A stretch of DNA of 6,114 bases from Bacillota bacterium (GTDB taxonomy: Bacteria > Bacillota_E > Sulfobacillia > Sulfobacillales > Sulfobacillaceae), in assembly GCA_021802375.1 (NCBI GenBank), contig JAKAAL010000288.1, forward strand, positions 1 through 6,114, given 5' to 3'. Shown here piece by piece: positions 1 to 5,853 of this stretch. Position 1 is the stretch's first letter. Every line of letters starts with the position of its first letter. The position numbers were made by a program, and so were the translations under genes. Under the pieces are notes generated by a model, which worked only from the letters and a program-made list of their open reading frames with translations, did no database searches and was not told the origin of the DNA.

Positions 1-934
1 AGGGTTTGAGCTGTTCGGCCTGGGTAAACGTCAAAGCCACTGCACCGGCGCCCTCACTTGCCCAATCATAGCCATATCCCGGAATGCCCAAGATAAGCTT
101 AGTGGGCGAGACCTGGGAGACCGCGAAGGACAGTACCGAGCGAACCCAACTCGTCGACGCGATGGGACCTGGCGTGCCTCCCGACCAATGTTGATCATAG
201 GCCATGATCATTAGCAGGTCCGCCTCGCGACCTAGTACCCGGTAGTTATAGGCCCCCGTCCAACTACTCCCTGGTTGATTGTGCGCCTCCGGTGGCAGCG
301 ACAGGGTCACGTAATATCCATGTTGATGAAAGAGTTTGGTCAGTTGACCCACGTACTGGCTGAAGTGGGCGCGGTCGGCAGCCGGAATCCCCTCCCAATC
401 GAGATTAACTCCGTCAAACCCGTCACTCTCCACCATGGTCAGCATCTGATACTGGCTTACCGACTCGGCCGTCGGATTATTTAAGAGGCTATTTAAGACG
501 CTCGGTGTCGTTTGTTCGACCACGGCCAGCGTGGTCAGATGGCGAGCCATGGCAAACCTCATGACCTGGGGTTGAGTTTGCCCCGAAACATTGCCCTGAG
601 CGTCCACCGTATACCAATCTGCGGCGATGCCGGTTAGGACGGGTACCAATCGGCGAAGTTGGTTCAAGGCTTGGGAGGTGGCATTGGGATCGTAAAGATA
701 TCCGAGAACTAGGCCTGGTTCAAGCGGGCGCATCAATCCCTGAACTCTTCGCCTTTTGGCGGGATCAGCCATCTTAGGCACCTTTTTGACCGCACCCAAC
801 AGCATCCGGTCGACTCGACGGATATGGCCCGACCAGTTGGGGTCGACGGCCATCAAGCCCGCCACCAACAGCAGCCCACAACCTATCCAAGCCACTTTGC
901 CGATAAGTCCACGCCAACCTCGGGCCGACTTCAT
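1..934 (-). CDS. Membrane-anchored glycoside hydrolase family 18 protein (YaaH/SleL-like), C-terminus cut off by the window
   Basis: Reading leftward from ATG at 934, the frame stays open for 311 codons to the window edge, so the C-terminus is missing. Residues 1-30 hold basic residues followed by a hydrophobic stretch (about 14-30) with no lipoprotein box. This suggests a signal anchor that places the enzyme outside the membrane. The GH18 barrel starts near residue 72. The catalytic motif is DGFDGVNLDWEG (171-182), with E181 as the expected acid and D179 as its partner. The second position of DxxDxDxE is Asn, as is common in the YaaH/SleL branch. MAYDQHW (244-250) is the substrate-binding Tyr-Asp strand, and GIPGYGYDW (283-291) is typical of this branch. 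Related proteins cleave N-acetylglucosamine linkages in peptidoglycan or chitin. YaaH usually carries N-terminal LysM repeats; none is seen here. The start is supported by AGGGGGAG, 6-7 nt upstream (941-949). The gene diverges from the response regulator. Family call is firm; the substrate (cell wall, spore cortex or chitin) is open. Confidence 0.88.
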   Translation of the reverse strand, partial: MKSARGWRGLIGKVAWIGCGLLLVAGLMAVDPNWSGHIRRVDRMLLGAVKKVPKMADPAKRRRVQGLMRPLEPGLVLGYLYDPNATSQALNQLRRLVPVLTGIAADWYTVDAQGNVSGQTQPQVMRFAMARHLTTLAVVEQTTPSVLNSLLNNPTAESVSQYQMLTMVESDGFDGVNLDWEGIPAADRAHFSQYVGQLTKLFHQHGYYVTLSLPPEAHNQPGSSWTGAYNYRVLGREADLLMIMAYDQHWSGGTPGPIASTSWVRSVLSFAVSQVSPTKLILGIPGYGYDWASEGAGAVALTFTQAEQLKP

Positions 935-948
935 GACGACTCTCCCCC

Positions 949-987
949 TCGTCCTACATGCTATGCGCCGGGCTTCGTCACCATGCT
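949..987. repeat. Imperfect direct repeat in the divergent promoter region
   Basis: TCGTC-3 nt-CATGCT (949-962) is followed by TCGTC-2 nt-CATGCT (975-987). The CATGCT halves are 25 bp apart. The pair lies between the divergent GH18 and response regulator genes, just upstream of the TATAAT box. OmpR-family regulators often bind paired direct repeats, though usually spaced about 10-11 bp, so a link to the neighbouring regulator is only a guess. Confidence 0.25.
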
Positions 988-1003
988 GACAACAAGCTAT
1001 AAT
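974..1003 (+). promoter_or_regulatory. Probable promoter of the two-component operon
   Basis: A perfect -10 box, TATAAT, lies at 998-1003. The best -35 match at a usual distance is weak: TTCGTC at 974-979, with an 18-bp spacer. A poor -35 with a perfect -10 suggests help from an activator, possibly the regulator itself. Initiation near 1010 would give a leader of about 25 nt ending in the Shine-Dalgarno at 1021. It would also exclude the in-frame ATG at 1002, which lies inside the -10 box. Confidence 0.6.
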
Positions 1004-1020
1004 GAGACGATATACGGATG

Positions 1021-1027
1021 GGAGGTG
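1021..1027 (+). promoter_or_regulatory. Ribosome binding site that fixes the response regulator start
   Basis: GGAGGTG sits 7 nt before ATG at 1035, which is near-ideal spacing. The alternative ATG at 1002 has no comparable site and would add 11 residues ahead of the first beta strand of the receiver domain. Confidence 0.8.
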
Positions 1028-1034
1028 GGGTTGG

Positions 1035-1718
1035 ATGAACGCACTCGTCATTGAAGATGATGAGCGAGTGGCCAGGCTTTTGAGTTTGGAAATTCAGCAC
1101 GCCGGCTGGATGGTCAGTGTTCGGGGCAATGGACGAGATGGACTAGCGGAAGCCGTTTCGGGTACCTACGACCTCGTCATTTTGGATTTGTCCCTACCAG
1201 ACATCGACGGTCTGAGCGTCTGCCAATCCCTGCGCCAGGTATCGCAAGTCCCCATTTTAGTTCTCACTGCACGCGACTCCGTCGAAGACCGGGTGCGCGG
1301 TCTGGATGCTGGCGCCGATGACTATCTTGTCAAACCCTTTGCTGCCAGCGAGCTTTTGGCGCGCATGCGGGCCTTGATTCGCCGCCCGCATACTATGATG
1401 AGTCAAGATAGCGCTATTCGCCGGGGGCCGTTAGAACTATATCCCTTGAGACGTGAAGTGAAGGTTCAGGGCGCCCCCGTTGATCTAACCCGCCGCGAGT
1501 TTGACCTGCTTCACTATTTCATGCAAAACCCCGGCATCACGCTGACCCGCGACATGATCTTGGAGCGCGTTTGGGGATGGGGATATGCCGGAGGTTCCAA
1601 CATCGTCGATGTTTACGTGGGATATTTGCGCCAGAAACTGGAACAGCCCGAAATCACGGTGCCCATCGTGACCGTGCGCGGTGTCGGCTATGCTCTTCGT
1701 GCAGACGCCGATGCCTAA
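1035..1718 (+). CDS. OmpR/PhoB-family two-component response regulator
   Basis: A 227-residue cytoplasmic transcription factor, the usual length for the family. The receiver domain (about 1-115) has the acidic pair E7/D8 in LVIEDDE, the phosphoacceptor D51 in LDLSLPDIDG, the switch residue T78 in LVLTARD and the conserved K100-P101 in YLVKPF. The winged-helix effector domain (about 128-223) shows the typical LTRREFDLLHYF segment (151-162), the recognition-helix region NIVDVYVGYLRQKLE (189-203) and the closing hairpin TVRGVGYAL (213-221). Phosphorylation by the kinase encoded next is expected to promote dimerisation and promoter binding. The gene overlaps the kinase gene by 8 bp, so the two are surely co-expressed. 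All key residues are present. The regulon and signal are unknown; the divergent GH18 gene and autoregulation are the nearest candidate targets, by position only. Confidence 0.95.
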   Translation: MNALVIEDDERVARLLSLEIQHAGWMVSVRGNGRDGLAEAVSGTYDLVILDLSLPDIDGLSVCQSLRQVSQVPILVLTARDSVEDRVRGLDAGADDYLVKPFAASELLARMRALIRRPHTMMSQDSAIRRGPLELYPLRREVKVQGAPVDLTRREFDLLHYFMQNPGITLTRDMILERVWGWGYAGGSNIVDVYVGYLRQKLEQPEITVPIVTVRGVGYALRADADA

Positions 1719-3126
1719 TTTAGCAACCATCATCGCTCGCAGCCCGCGTTGGCAAAGCCTGCGAACGAAATTAACCGCCCAAACGGCCCTCTCTATCGGT
1801 GCACTGGTGGTGACCATGGCGCTTATCACCGTAACCGCCGTAAGCATCCATTTGTATGACGCTGCCCGATCCCAGGCTCAAGCTTTCTATTTTAATTTAT
1901 CCGCCATCGCTCGAATTAATCCAGGGGTGATTTCCCAATATGCACGGCCTGTGGACCCCCATATTTGGCTCCTCCGCCACGGAAGCGTGGCGCTCCACTC
2001 CCCCAACAGCGCGTCCCAGCCACGGGGGCCGCTCCTCAGCCAAATCGTCACCAAGCCGATCTTCGCATGGCGTTTAGTCCACAAGAGCGACGGATACCTA
2101 TGGGTCGTCGACTGGCCTCTCGCACCCGACCGCGACCTGGTGCAGGATTTAATGGTGGTAATGGCCTCGGTCACCGTGGGAGCCTCGTTTGCCGGAGCAC
2201 TGCTGGGCCGCTGGACCACCCACCGCGTGTTAGAGCCCGTGTCCACCATGACGCACTCCGTCGAATCCATGCTCAACCATCAGCATTATCAGCCCATTGA
2301 CGCCCCTTCTCCCCACAATGACGAGTTCACGCAACTGGCTTCCGTGCTCTCACGCCTCATTACCACGCTCGAAGACCGGAGCCAGCGAGATCGGATGCTT
2401 CTGGCCGAGGCCGCCCACCAGTTGCGCACGCCCCTCGAAGTCATTCACGGAAATCTAGCCATTTTGACCGATTGGGAGCACATCGAACCCCAAACCGAAA
2501 AAGATACCTTAGAAGCCCTCAGACGAGCCACGGAGGATATGACCACCTTGGTCGAGAACCTCTTGACCCTAGAGCACGCGCGTAACTATCATCAAAAATT
2601 GGTAACCATTTCGCTGTCCGACCTGGTTGAGGAAGTGGGCGAAGATGCTAAAGCGGTAGCCAGCCCCCATCAGGTTACCTATGCACTGGACCCTGGTCGT
2701 CGGGCCTTGGTCAGCGGCGATCCGGTAGGCTCACGCCGTGCCATCTGGGTATTGGTGGAAAATGCTTTAAAGTACGCGAATCCAGACTCTGCCATCCACA
2801 TTCGCCTAAAAAGGACGGCCGGCGGCTTTGCCGTATCGGTCATCAACCAGGGAGACCCCATTCCCAAAGACGAACTCGCTAGCCTCTTTGACCGATTTTA
2901 CCGGGGAAAGCGCACGCGCCACATCCGCGGCAGCGGTCTTGGCTTGGCCATCGCCAAGGCCTTGATGGAGAGCCAGCACGGCAGCATCAGCGTAACTTCC
3001 GACCAGCGGGCGACCGTGTTCACCCTGTTTTGGCCCGCGCCGTCGGTCTCATCGGAGCCATCCAACCCCAAGGATCGACTAGGCCTGGCCTCAAATTTCA
3101 TCTTGCCACCAGACTCAGATAGGTAA
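1711..3126 (+). CDS. Membrane sensor histidine kinase, partner of the upstream response regulator
   Basis: Counting from ATG at 1711, the product has 471 residues. Membrane segments lie at about 26-48 and 146-166 and enclose an extracytoplasmic sensor of about 97 residues that I do not recognise. A HAMP-like linker (about 167-220) follows. The HisKA helix carries the phosphoacceptor H236 in AEAAHQLRTPLE. The ATPase domain has the N box VLVENALKYA (347-356), a G1 region INQGDPIP (378-385), the F box LFDRFYRG (392-399) and the G2 box GSGLGLAIAKAL (407-418). In G1 the usual Asp is Asn (N379) and the second Gly is Pro, a variant also found in CusS-like kinases. A tail of about 30 residues after the ATPase fold is rich in Ser and Pro. 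The start overlaps the regulator's last codons, as in translational coupling, with no clear Shine-Dalgarno; ATG 1690 and GTG 1681 are alternatives. The 3' end overlaps ctaA by 29 bp on the opposite strand. Confidence 0.93.
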   Translation: MPNLATIIARSPRWQSLRTKLTAQTALSIGALVVTMALITVTAVSIHLYDAARSQAQAFYFNLSAIARINPGVISQYARPVDPHIWLLRHGSVALHSPNSASQPRGPLLSQIVTKPIFAWRLVHKSDGYLWVVDWPLAPDRDLVQDLMVVMASVTVGASFAGALLGRWTTHRVLEPVSTMTHSVESMLNHQHYQPIDAPSPHNDEFTQLASVLSRLITTLEDRSQRDRMLLAEAAHQLRTPLEVIHGNLAILTDWEHIEPQTEKDTLEALRRATEDMTTLVENLLTLEHARNYHQKLVTISLSDLVEEVGEDAKAVASPHQVTYALDPGRRALVSGDPVGSRRAIWVLVENALKYANPDSAIHIRLKRTAGGFAVSVINQGDPIPKDELASLFDRFYRGKRTRHIRGSGLGLAIAKALMESQHGSISVTSDQRATVFTLFWPAPSVSSEPSNPKDRLGLASNFILPPDSDR

Positions 3127-4003
3127 GGTAGCTTAGCACGGTAAAGAGTACGGTTAAGTTGCCAACGTGGACGAGATAAGGCCCGGTGGCCAGTCGCGAA
3201 GCGACCAGCCACGCCCCTGAAGCTATTTGACTAGCCACTAACAGGGCTAGCACCACCGTCGCTGGCCATAACTCCGGAAATTGCCCTCGCCGCCGATACA
3301 GGCGCAGCAAAAGCACCGTGACCAAGGCGGCCAGGCCCAGCGCCGCCAGGCGGTGGATCTCGTCGAGCCACACCAGGCTCCCCCATCGAGGCAAGAGGCG
3401 GCCATTACAAAGCGGCCAACCACGGCAAAGGATGCCTGCATGCCGAAACGCTACATACGAGCCCCAGTAGATCGCCAAAAAGGTATAGACCCACGTGGCG
3501 AACATCAACCGGCCGAGCTCGCGCGGTAGATGGCGGACGGTTCGGGTACCTGATTCCAATTGGAAGACCGCCACGGTGAGAAGGGTGGTGCCTACCAAGG
3601 CCAGGAGTCCGAATCCTAAATGAAGGGCAAGCACGACCGGCGGATTAACGAACAGCACCGCCAGTGCCCCAAGACCGGACTGGATCACGATGAATCCCAC
3701 GGACAGGACGGAGAAGGCTTTTACGTCTAGTGACGAGCGGTAGCGGGCCCATGCCCATATGGCCAGAGCTACAGCCACCAAAGCGAAGCCACCCACCACC
3801 GCGCGATGAACAAATTCGATCAGCACATGGACATTGCCGAAATGGGGGATCACTTGACCATGGCATAACGGCCAATCTTGTCCGCAGCCCAAGGCCGACC
3901 CCGTCTGCGTATCCAAGAACCCGACCATATCCACCAAGAACATACCTAAGCTAGCGATGACGCCAAGCAGTTTAATCGCTTTACTCCCTCGCCGTGGGGA
4001 CAC
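3098..4003 (-). CDS. ctaA: Heme A synthase (COX15/CtaA family)
   Basis: CtaA oxidises the C8 methyl of heme O to the formyl group of heme A, the cofactor of aa3-type oxidases. It is an integral membrane protein of two pseudo-symmetric four-helix halves. From GTG at 4003 the product has 301 residues (Bacillus CtaA has about 306) and eight likely membrane helices. The four heme-ligand histidines are present: H66 in EFVHR, H128 in ALHLGFG, H217 in EIHR and H279 in LVHVGN. So are the catalytic-type E63 and both extracytoplasmic cysteine pairs, C40/C47 in GCGQDWPLCHG and C193/C199 in CRGWPLCNG, the arrangement seen in Bacillus. The GTG start is chosen because AAGGGAGGT lies 7 nt upstream; ATG at 4075 would add 24 hydrophilic residues without such a site. 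No other cytochrome oxidase assembly gene is in the window. The 3' end overlaps the kinase gene by 29 bp. The enzyme looks complete and active. Confidence 0.94.
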   Translation of the reverse strand: MSPRRGSKAIKLLGVIASLGMFLVDMVGFLDTQTGSALGCGQDWPLCHGQVIPHFGNVHVLIEFVHRAVVGGFALVAVALAIWAWARYRSSLDVKAFSVLSVGFIVIQSGLGALAVLFVNPPVVLALHLGFGLLALVGTTLLTVAVFQLESGTRTVRHLPRELGRLMFATWVYTFLAIYWGSYVAFRHAGILCRGWPLCNGRLLPRWGSLVWLDEIHRLAALGLAALVTVLLLRLYRRRGQFPELWPATVVLALLVASQIASGAWLVASRLATGPYLVHVGNLTVLFTVLSYLTYLSLVAR

Positions 4004-4010
4004 GGGCCTC

Positions 4011-4019
4011 ACCTCCCTT
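4011..4019 (-). promoter_or_regulatory. ctaA: Strong ribosome binding site that fixes the GTG start of ctaA
   Basis: On the minus strand AAGGGAGGT precedes GTG at 4003 by 7 nt. It is close to a full match to the 16S rRNA 3' end and lies within the reading frame of the longer ATG 4075 alternative, arguing against that start. Confidence 0.8.
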
Positions 4020-4036
4020 GGCTCTGCCGCGATATT

Positions 4037-4079
4037 CCCAAGGTACCATGGGTGACGCCCCTGACCAACCCCCATGGGG
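4037..4079. repeat. Two palindromes in the ctaA leader region
   Basis: CCCCATGGGG (4070-4079) is a perfect 10-bp palindrome. CCCAAGGTACCATGGG (4037-4052) is a 16-bp palindrome with one mismatched pair. Both carry CCATGGG, at 4072-4078 and 4046-4052, which is 26 bp apart. They lie upstream of ctaA, around its putative promoter, and could be operator half-sites. Neither is followed by a T run, so they are not terminators. Confidence 0.35.
4040..4068 (-). promoter_or_regulatory. Weak candidate promoter for ctaA
   Basis: On the minus strand TTGGTC (4063-4068) and TACCTT (4040-4045) are separated by 17 bp and would start transcription about 30 nt before the GTG codon. The -35 matches 4 of 6 consensus bases and the -10 only 3 of 6. 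Read-through from the permease gene 99 bp upstream is an alternative, since no terminator is visible in the gap. Confidence 0.22.
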
Positions 4080-4102
4080 ACTAGCTCTTTAGACCCAGCA
4101 TT

Positions 4103-5461
4103 TCAACGTCCGCGCTCTAGGAGCTGCTTTGCCGAACTGGCTAATTTCCCCTGTCGCTTTTTGCGTGGTAGGCCAAAGGCCACGTACAAGGTGGCGACCG
4201 CCGTCAGCAACCCCACAAAGATTAGGGCCCAGGGCGTTTGACTGGTCCCCACGGCGGTCGTCAAGGCGCCAAGAGCTAGGCCCAAAAAGATCACGGCCAC
4301 GATCCCGGGCACGATCGGATACCAAAACGCGTGAAAGGGGCGGTTTCGCTTGGGTTCTCGCCGTCTCAAGGAAAAGACCAACACCGAAGTCAACGCGTAC
4401 ATCAAAGACTCGACCCCAGCTCCCGCGTTAATCAAAACCTCGTATTGACCGCTAAGATAGACGAGCACGGAGAGACAAAGGGCCACGAAAGCCAACCCTA
4501 AGAGCGTCCGAGAAGGAACCAGCCGGTCGTTCAATCGAGCCCACGATGCCGGCAAGGATCGCTCCCGGGCCAAGGCGTAGACAAACCGTGAAGCCGTCAC
4601 CAGCCCTCCGTTAAACGTGGTCATGGCCGTGGTCAAAGTAATCAGCGCCATCCACCAAAAACCCAAAGCCCCAAGCGCCTTCTGGCCCACGATGAGTTGC
4701 GGAATGACGCTTCGCGCCAGTACGCCGGCATTGGGGAGGATATCAGTCAGGGCCAAAGCAAATAAGCCAAAGGCCACGGCGATGATGCCTAGCGCAATAT
4801 ACATCCCCCTAGGGATGGCGCGAGCGTCGTAAAACTCTTCTGCCAATGGGCTTACCCATTCAAATCCAACAAAAATGAACACTCCCAGGGCAATTCCTTG
4901 AAACCAGTTGGGTCCGAAGTGGAAGAGGGGGCCAAGGGCCATGGTGGGTTGCTTAAATACCACCAGCAACGAAATCACGATCAAGGTTCCTAGCAGGAAA
5001 AATGCGTTCGAGTCTTGCACGGCCGCAGCAATTTTTATTCCGCGTAGGTTAACATAGGCCGTAACCGCCAAGATCAACACCACCCACAAGATCCCCGGCA
5101 CCGCCGGTAGGGCCGCTTGAAAGGCATGACCCAGAACAAAGCCATCGGCGGCAATGACGAACACCACCGTCGTCGCATACACCAGCGAGGCGACCAAGGA
5201 CACTTGGTCGTTTAAACCGCGCCGTGTCCATACACGAATGGAGGCCGCCGAGGGAAACATCCCATTGAGTTCGGAAAAATTGCTGGCTGTCAACAGAATC
5301 AAGACACCGGCCACCAAAATCGCCAGCCAGGCGGAACGCCCCCCCATGTACATAGCCACATCGACCACGGCCAAAAAGTTCACCGCCGCCGAGGCCAAAC
5401 CGGCGCTGGTGGAGACGGCCGTACGCAACGGAAGCACCTTGTTAAGCCCTTGGTCGGCCAT
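4103..5461 (-). CDS. APC-superfamily amino acid permease
   Basis: A 452-residue, very hydrophobic protein with about twelve likely membrane helices, the usual size and shape for amino acid/polyamine/organocation transporters. A short cytoplasmic N-terminus leads into helix 1 (about 18-38), whose unwound centre binds substrate in this fold. Family landmarks are FIFVGFEWVSPLAEEF (195-210) in helix 6 and the following loop, with the RAIPRGM segment after it, and NGGLVTASRFVYALARERSLP (284-304) in helix 8 and the following loop. The C-terminus is a basic cytoplasmic tail. Proton-coupled uptake of an amino acid is the likely role; the substrate cannot be read from these motifs. ATG at 5461 lies 2 nt after the SCP2-like stop codon, so the two genes are almost certainly co-translated. 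A TTG at 5476 would overlap that gene and add only five residues. The Shine-Dalgarno is poor, which fits translational coupling. Confidence 0.88.
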   Translation of the reverse strand: MADQGLNKVLPLRTAVSTSAGLASAAVNFLAVVDVAMYMGGRSAWLAILVAGVLILLTASNFSELNGMFPSAASIRVWTRRGLNDQVSLVASLVYATTVVFVIAADGFVLGHAFQAALPAVPGILWVVLILAVTAYVNLRGIKIAAAVQDSNAFFLLGTLIVISLLVVFKQPTMALGPLFHFGPNWFQGIALGVFIFVGFEWVSPLAEEFYDARAIPRGMYIALGIIAVAFGLFALALTDILPNAGVLARSVIPQLIVGQKALGALGFWWMALITLTTAMTTFNGGLVTASRFVYALARERSLPASWARLNDRLVPSRTLLGLAFVALCLSVLVYLSGQYEVLINAGAGVESLMYALTSVLVFSLRRREPKRNRPFHAFWYPIVPGIVAVIFLGLALGALTTAVGTSQTPWALIFVGLLTAVATLYVAFGLPRKKRQGKLASSAKQLLERGR

Positions 5462-5463
5462 GA

Positions 5464-5808
5464 CTACTCGCCCCAAATCATTAATGTAATCACGTCTAAG
5501 CGAAACAGGTCATCTTGACTTCCGCGCACCATGAGATCTCCCTGATTATAGGGCTCGGTGGGCGTGAGCCTGCCCGAAAACACGGCTTCCAAAGTCTCGC
5601 CATCAGCACGAATTTCCATATTTGCTTCCTCTTCAGGCGGGCCTTGGCCCGCCTGAAGCTCGCCAGCGACGCTCCGAAGCCAGTAACGACTGCCAGTGTC
5701 CTCCGCCCAAATGACCACCGTGCGCGACCATTCGCGGTTCATGGCGCGAAGTCGCTCGTGTTGGTTGCACTTTTCAACAAAAGCCTGCAAAATTGTCATG
5801 AGTGCCAT
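5464..5808 (-). CDS. Small SCP2-like (sterol carrier protein 2 fold) protein
   Basis: A 114-residue soluble protein with no signal peptide or membrane segment. The pattern resembles single-domain SCP2 proteins. An N-terminal helix is followed by strands such as RTVVIWAED (29-37) and RYWLRSVAGEL (41-51). Then come ANMEIRADGETLEAVFSGRLTP (62-83) and YNQGDLMVRGSQDDLFRLDVI (87-107), matching the family's strand, helix, 'G-x-L-x-V-x-G' strand and final helix. SCP2 domains form a hydrophobic pocket for lipids or acyl chains; bacterial members mostly lack a known ligand. ATG at 5808 is supported by AAGGAGAG just upstream (5813-5820); ATG 5799 is a weaker option. The gene lies 45 nt after the dehydrogenase-like gene and 2 nt before the permease. 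A perfect inverted repeat in the middle encodes a Gly/Pro/Gln-rich loop (about 51-59). The family call is from memory of its pattern and is moderate. Confidence 0.58.
   Translation of the reverse strand: MALMTILQAFVEKCNQHERLRAMNREWSRTVVIWAEDTGSRYWLRSVAGELQAGQGPPEEEANMEIRADGETLEAVFSGRLTPTEPYNQGDLMVRGSQDDLFRLDVITLMIWGE
5631..5658. repeat. Perfect 13-bp inverted repeat inside the SCP2-like gene
   Basis: CTTCAGGCGGGCC (5631-5643) and GGCCCGCCTGAAG (5646-5658) are exact reverse complements separated by TT. In mRNA this would form a very stable hairpin (a 12-bp stem with a CAAG tetraloop, or 13 bp nominally). It is in frame and encodes LQAGQGPPEE-type residues of the SCP2-like protein. There is no T run after it on either strand, so it is not a standard terminator. 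Confidence 0.9.
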
Positions 5809-5853
5809 GATTCTCTCCTTGTGCGCCGCGTCAGAGGGCTTACACTCCCAGGT

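Noticed and set aside
275..989. Plus-strand open frames at 275-484, 756-989 and 824-1054
   Set aside because: They run opposite to the clear GH18 coding frame or into the promoter region, and their translations resemble no protein family.
1002..1034. Earlier in-frame ATG for the response regulator
   Set aside because: It falls inside the TATAAT box, lacks a Shine-Dalgarno and adds residues before the receiver fold; ATG 1035 has GGAGGTG at ideal spacing.
1485..2276. Minus-strand open frames opposite the regulator and kinase genes
   Set aside because: Complementary-strand shadows of well-supported genes; compositions are arbitrary and no start signals are seen.
3185..3209. Imperfect hairpin around GTCGC-GAA-GCGAC near the end of ctaA, as a terminator
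   Set aside because: It has a two-base mismatch in the stem, no T run, and lies within a conserved part of ctaA coding for a membrane helix loop.
4004..4075. N-terminal extension of ctaA from ATG at 4075
   Set aside because: It has no ribosome binding site and adds hydrophilic residues not typical of CtaA, while GTG 4003 has a near-perfect one and gives the family length.
5462..5476. TTG start of the permease at 5476
   Set aside because: Rare codon, overlaps the SCP2-like stop and adds only five residues; ATG 5461 is simpler.
4129..5489. Plus-strand open frames opposite the permease (4129-4431, 4617-4832, 5154-5489)
   Set aside because: Shadows of the permease gene, rich in Arg, Pro, Ser and Lys as expected from the complement of membrane-protein codons.
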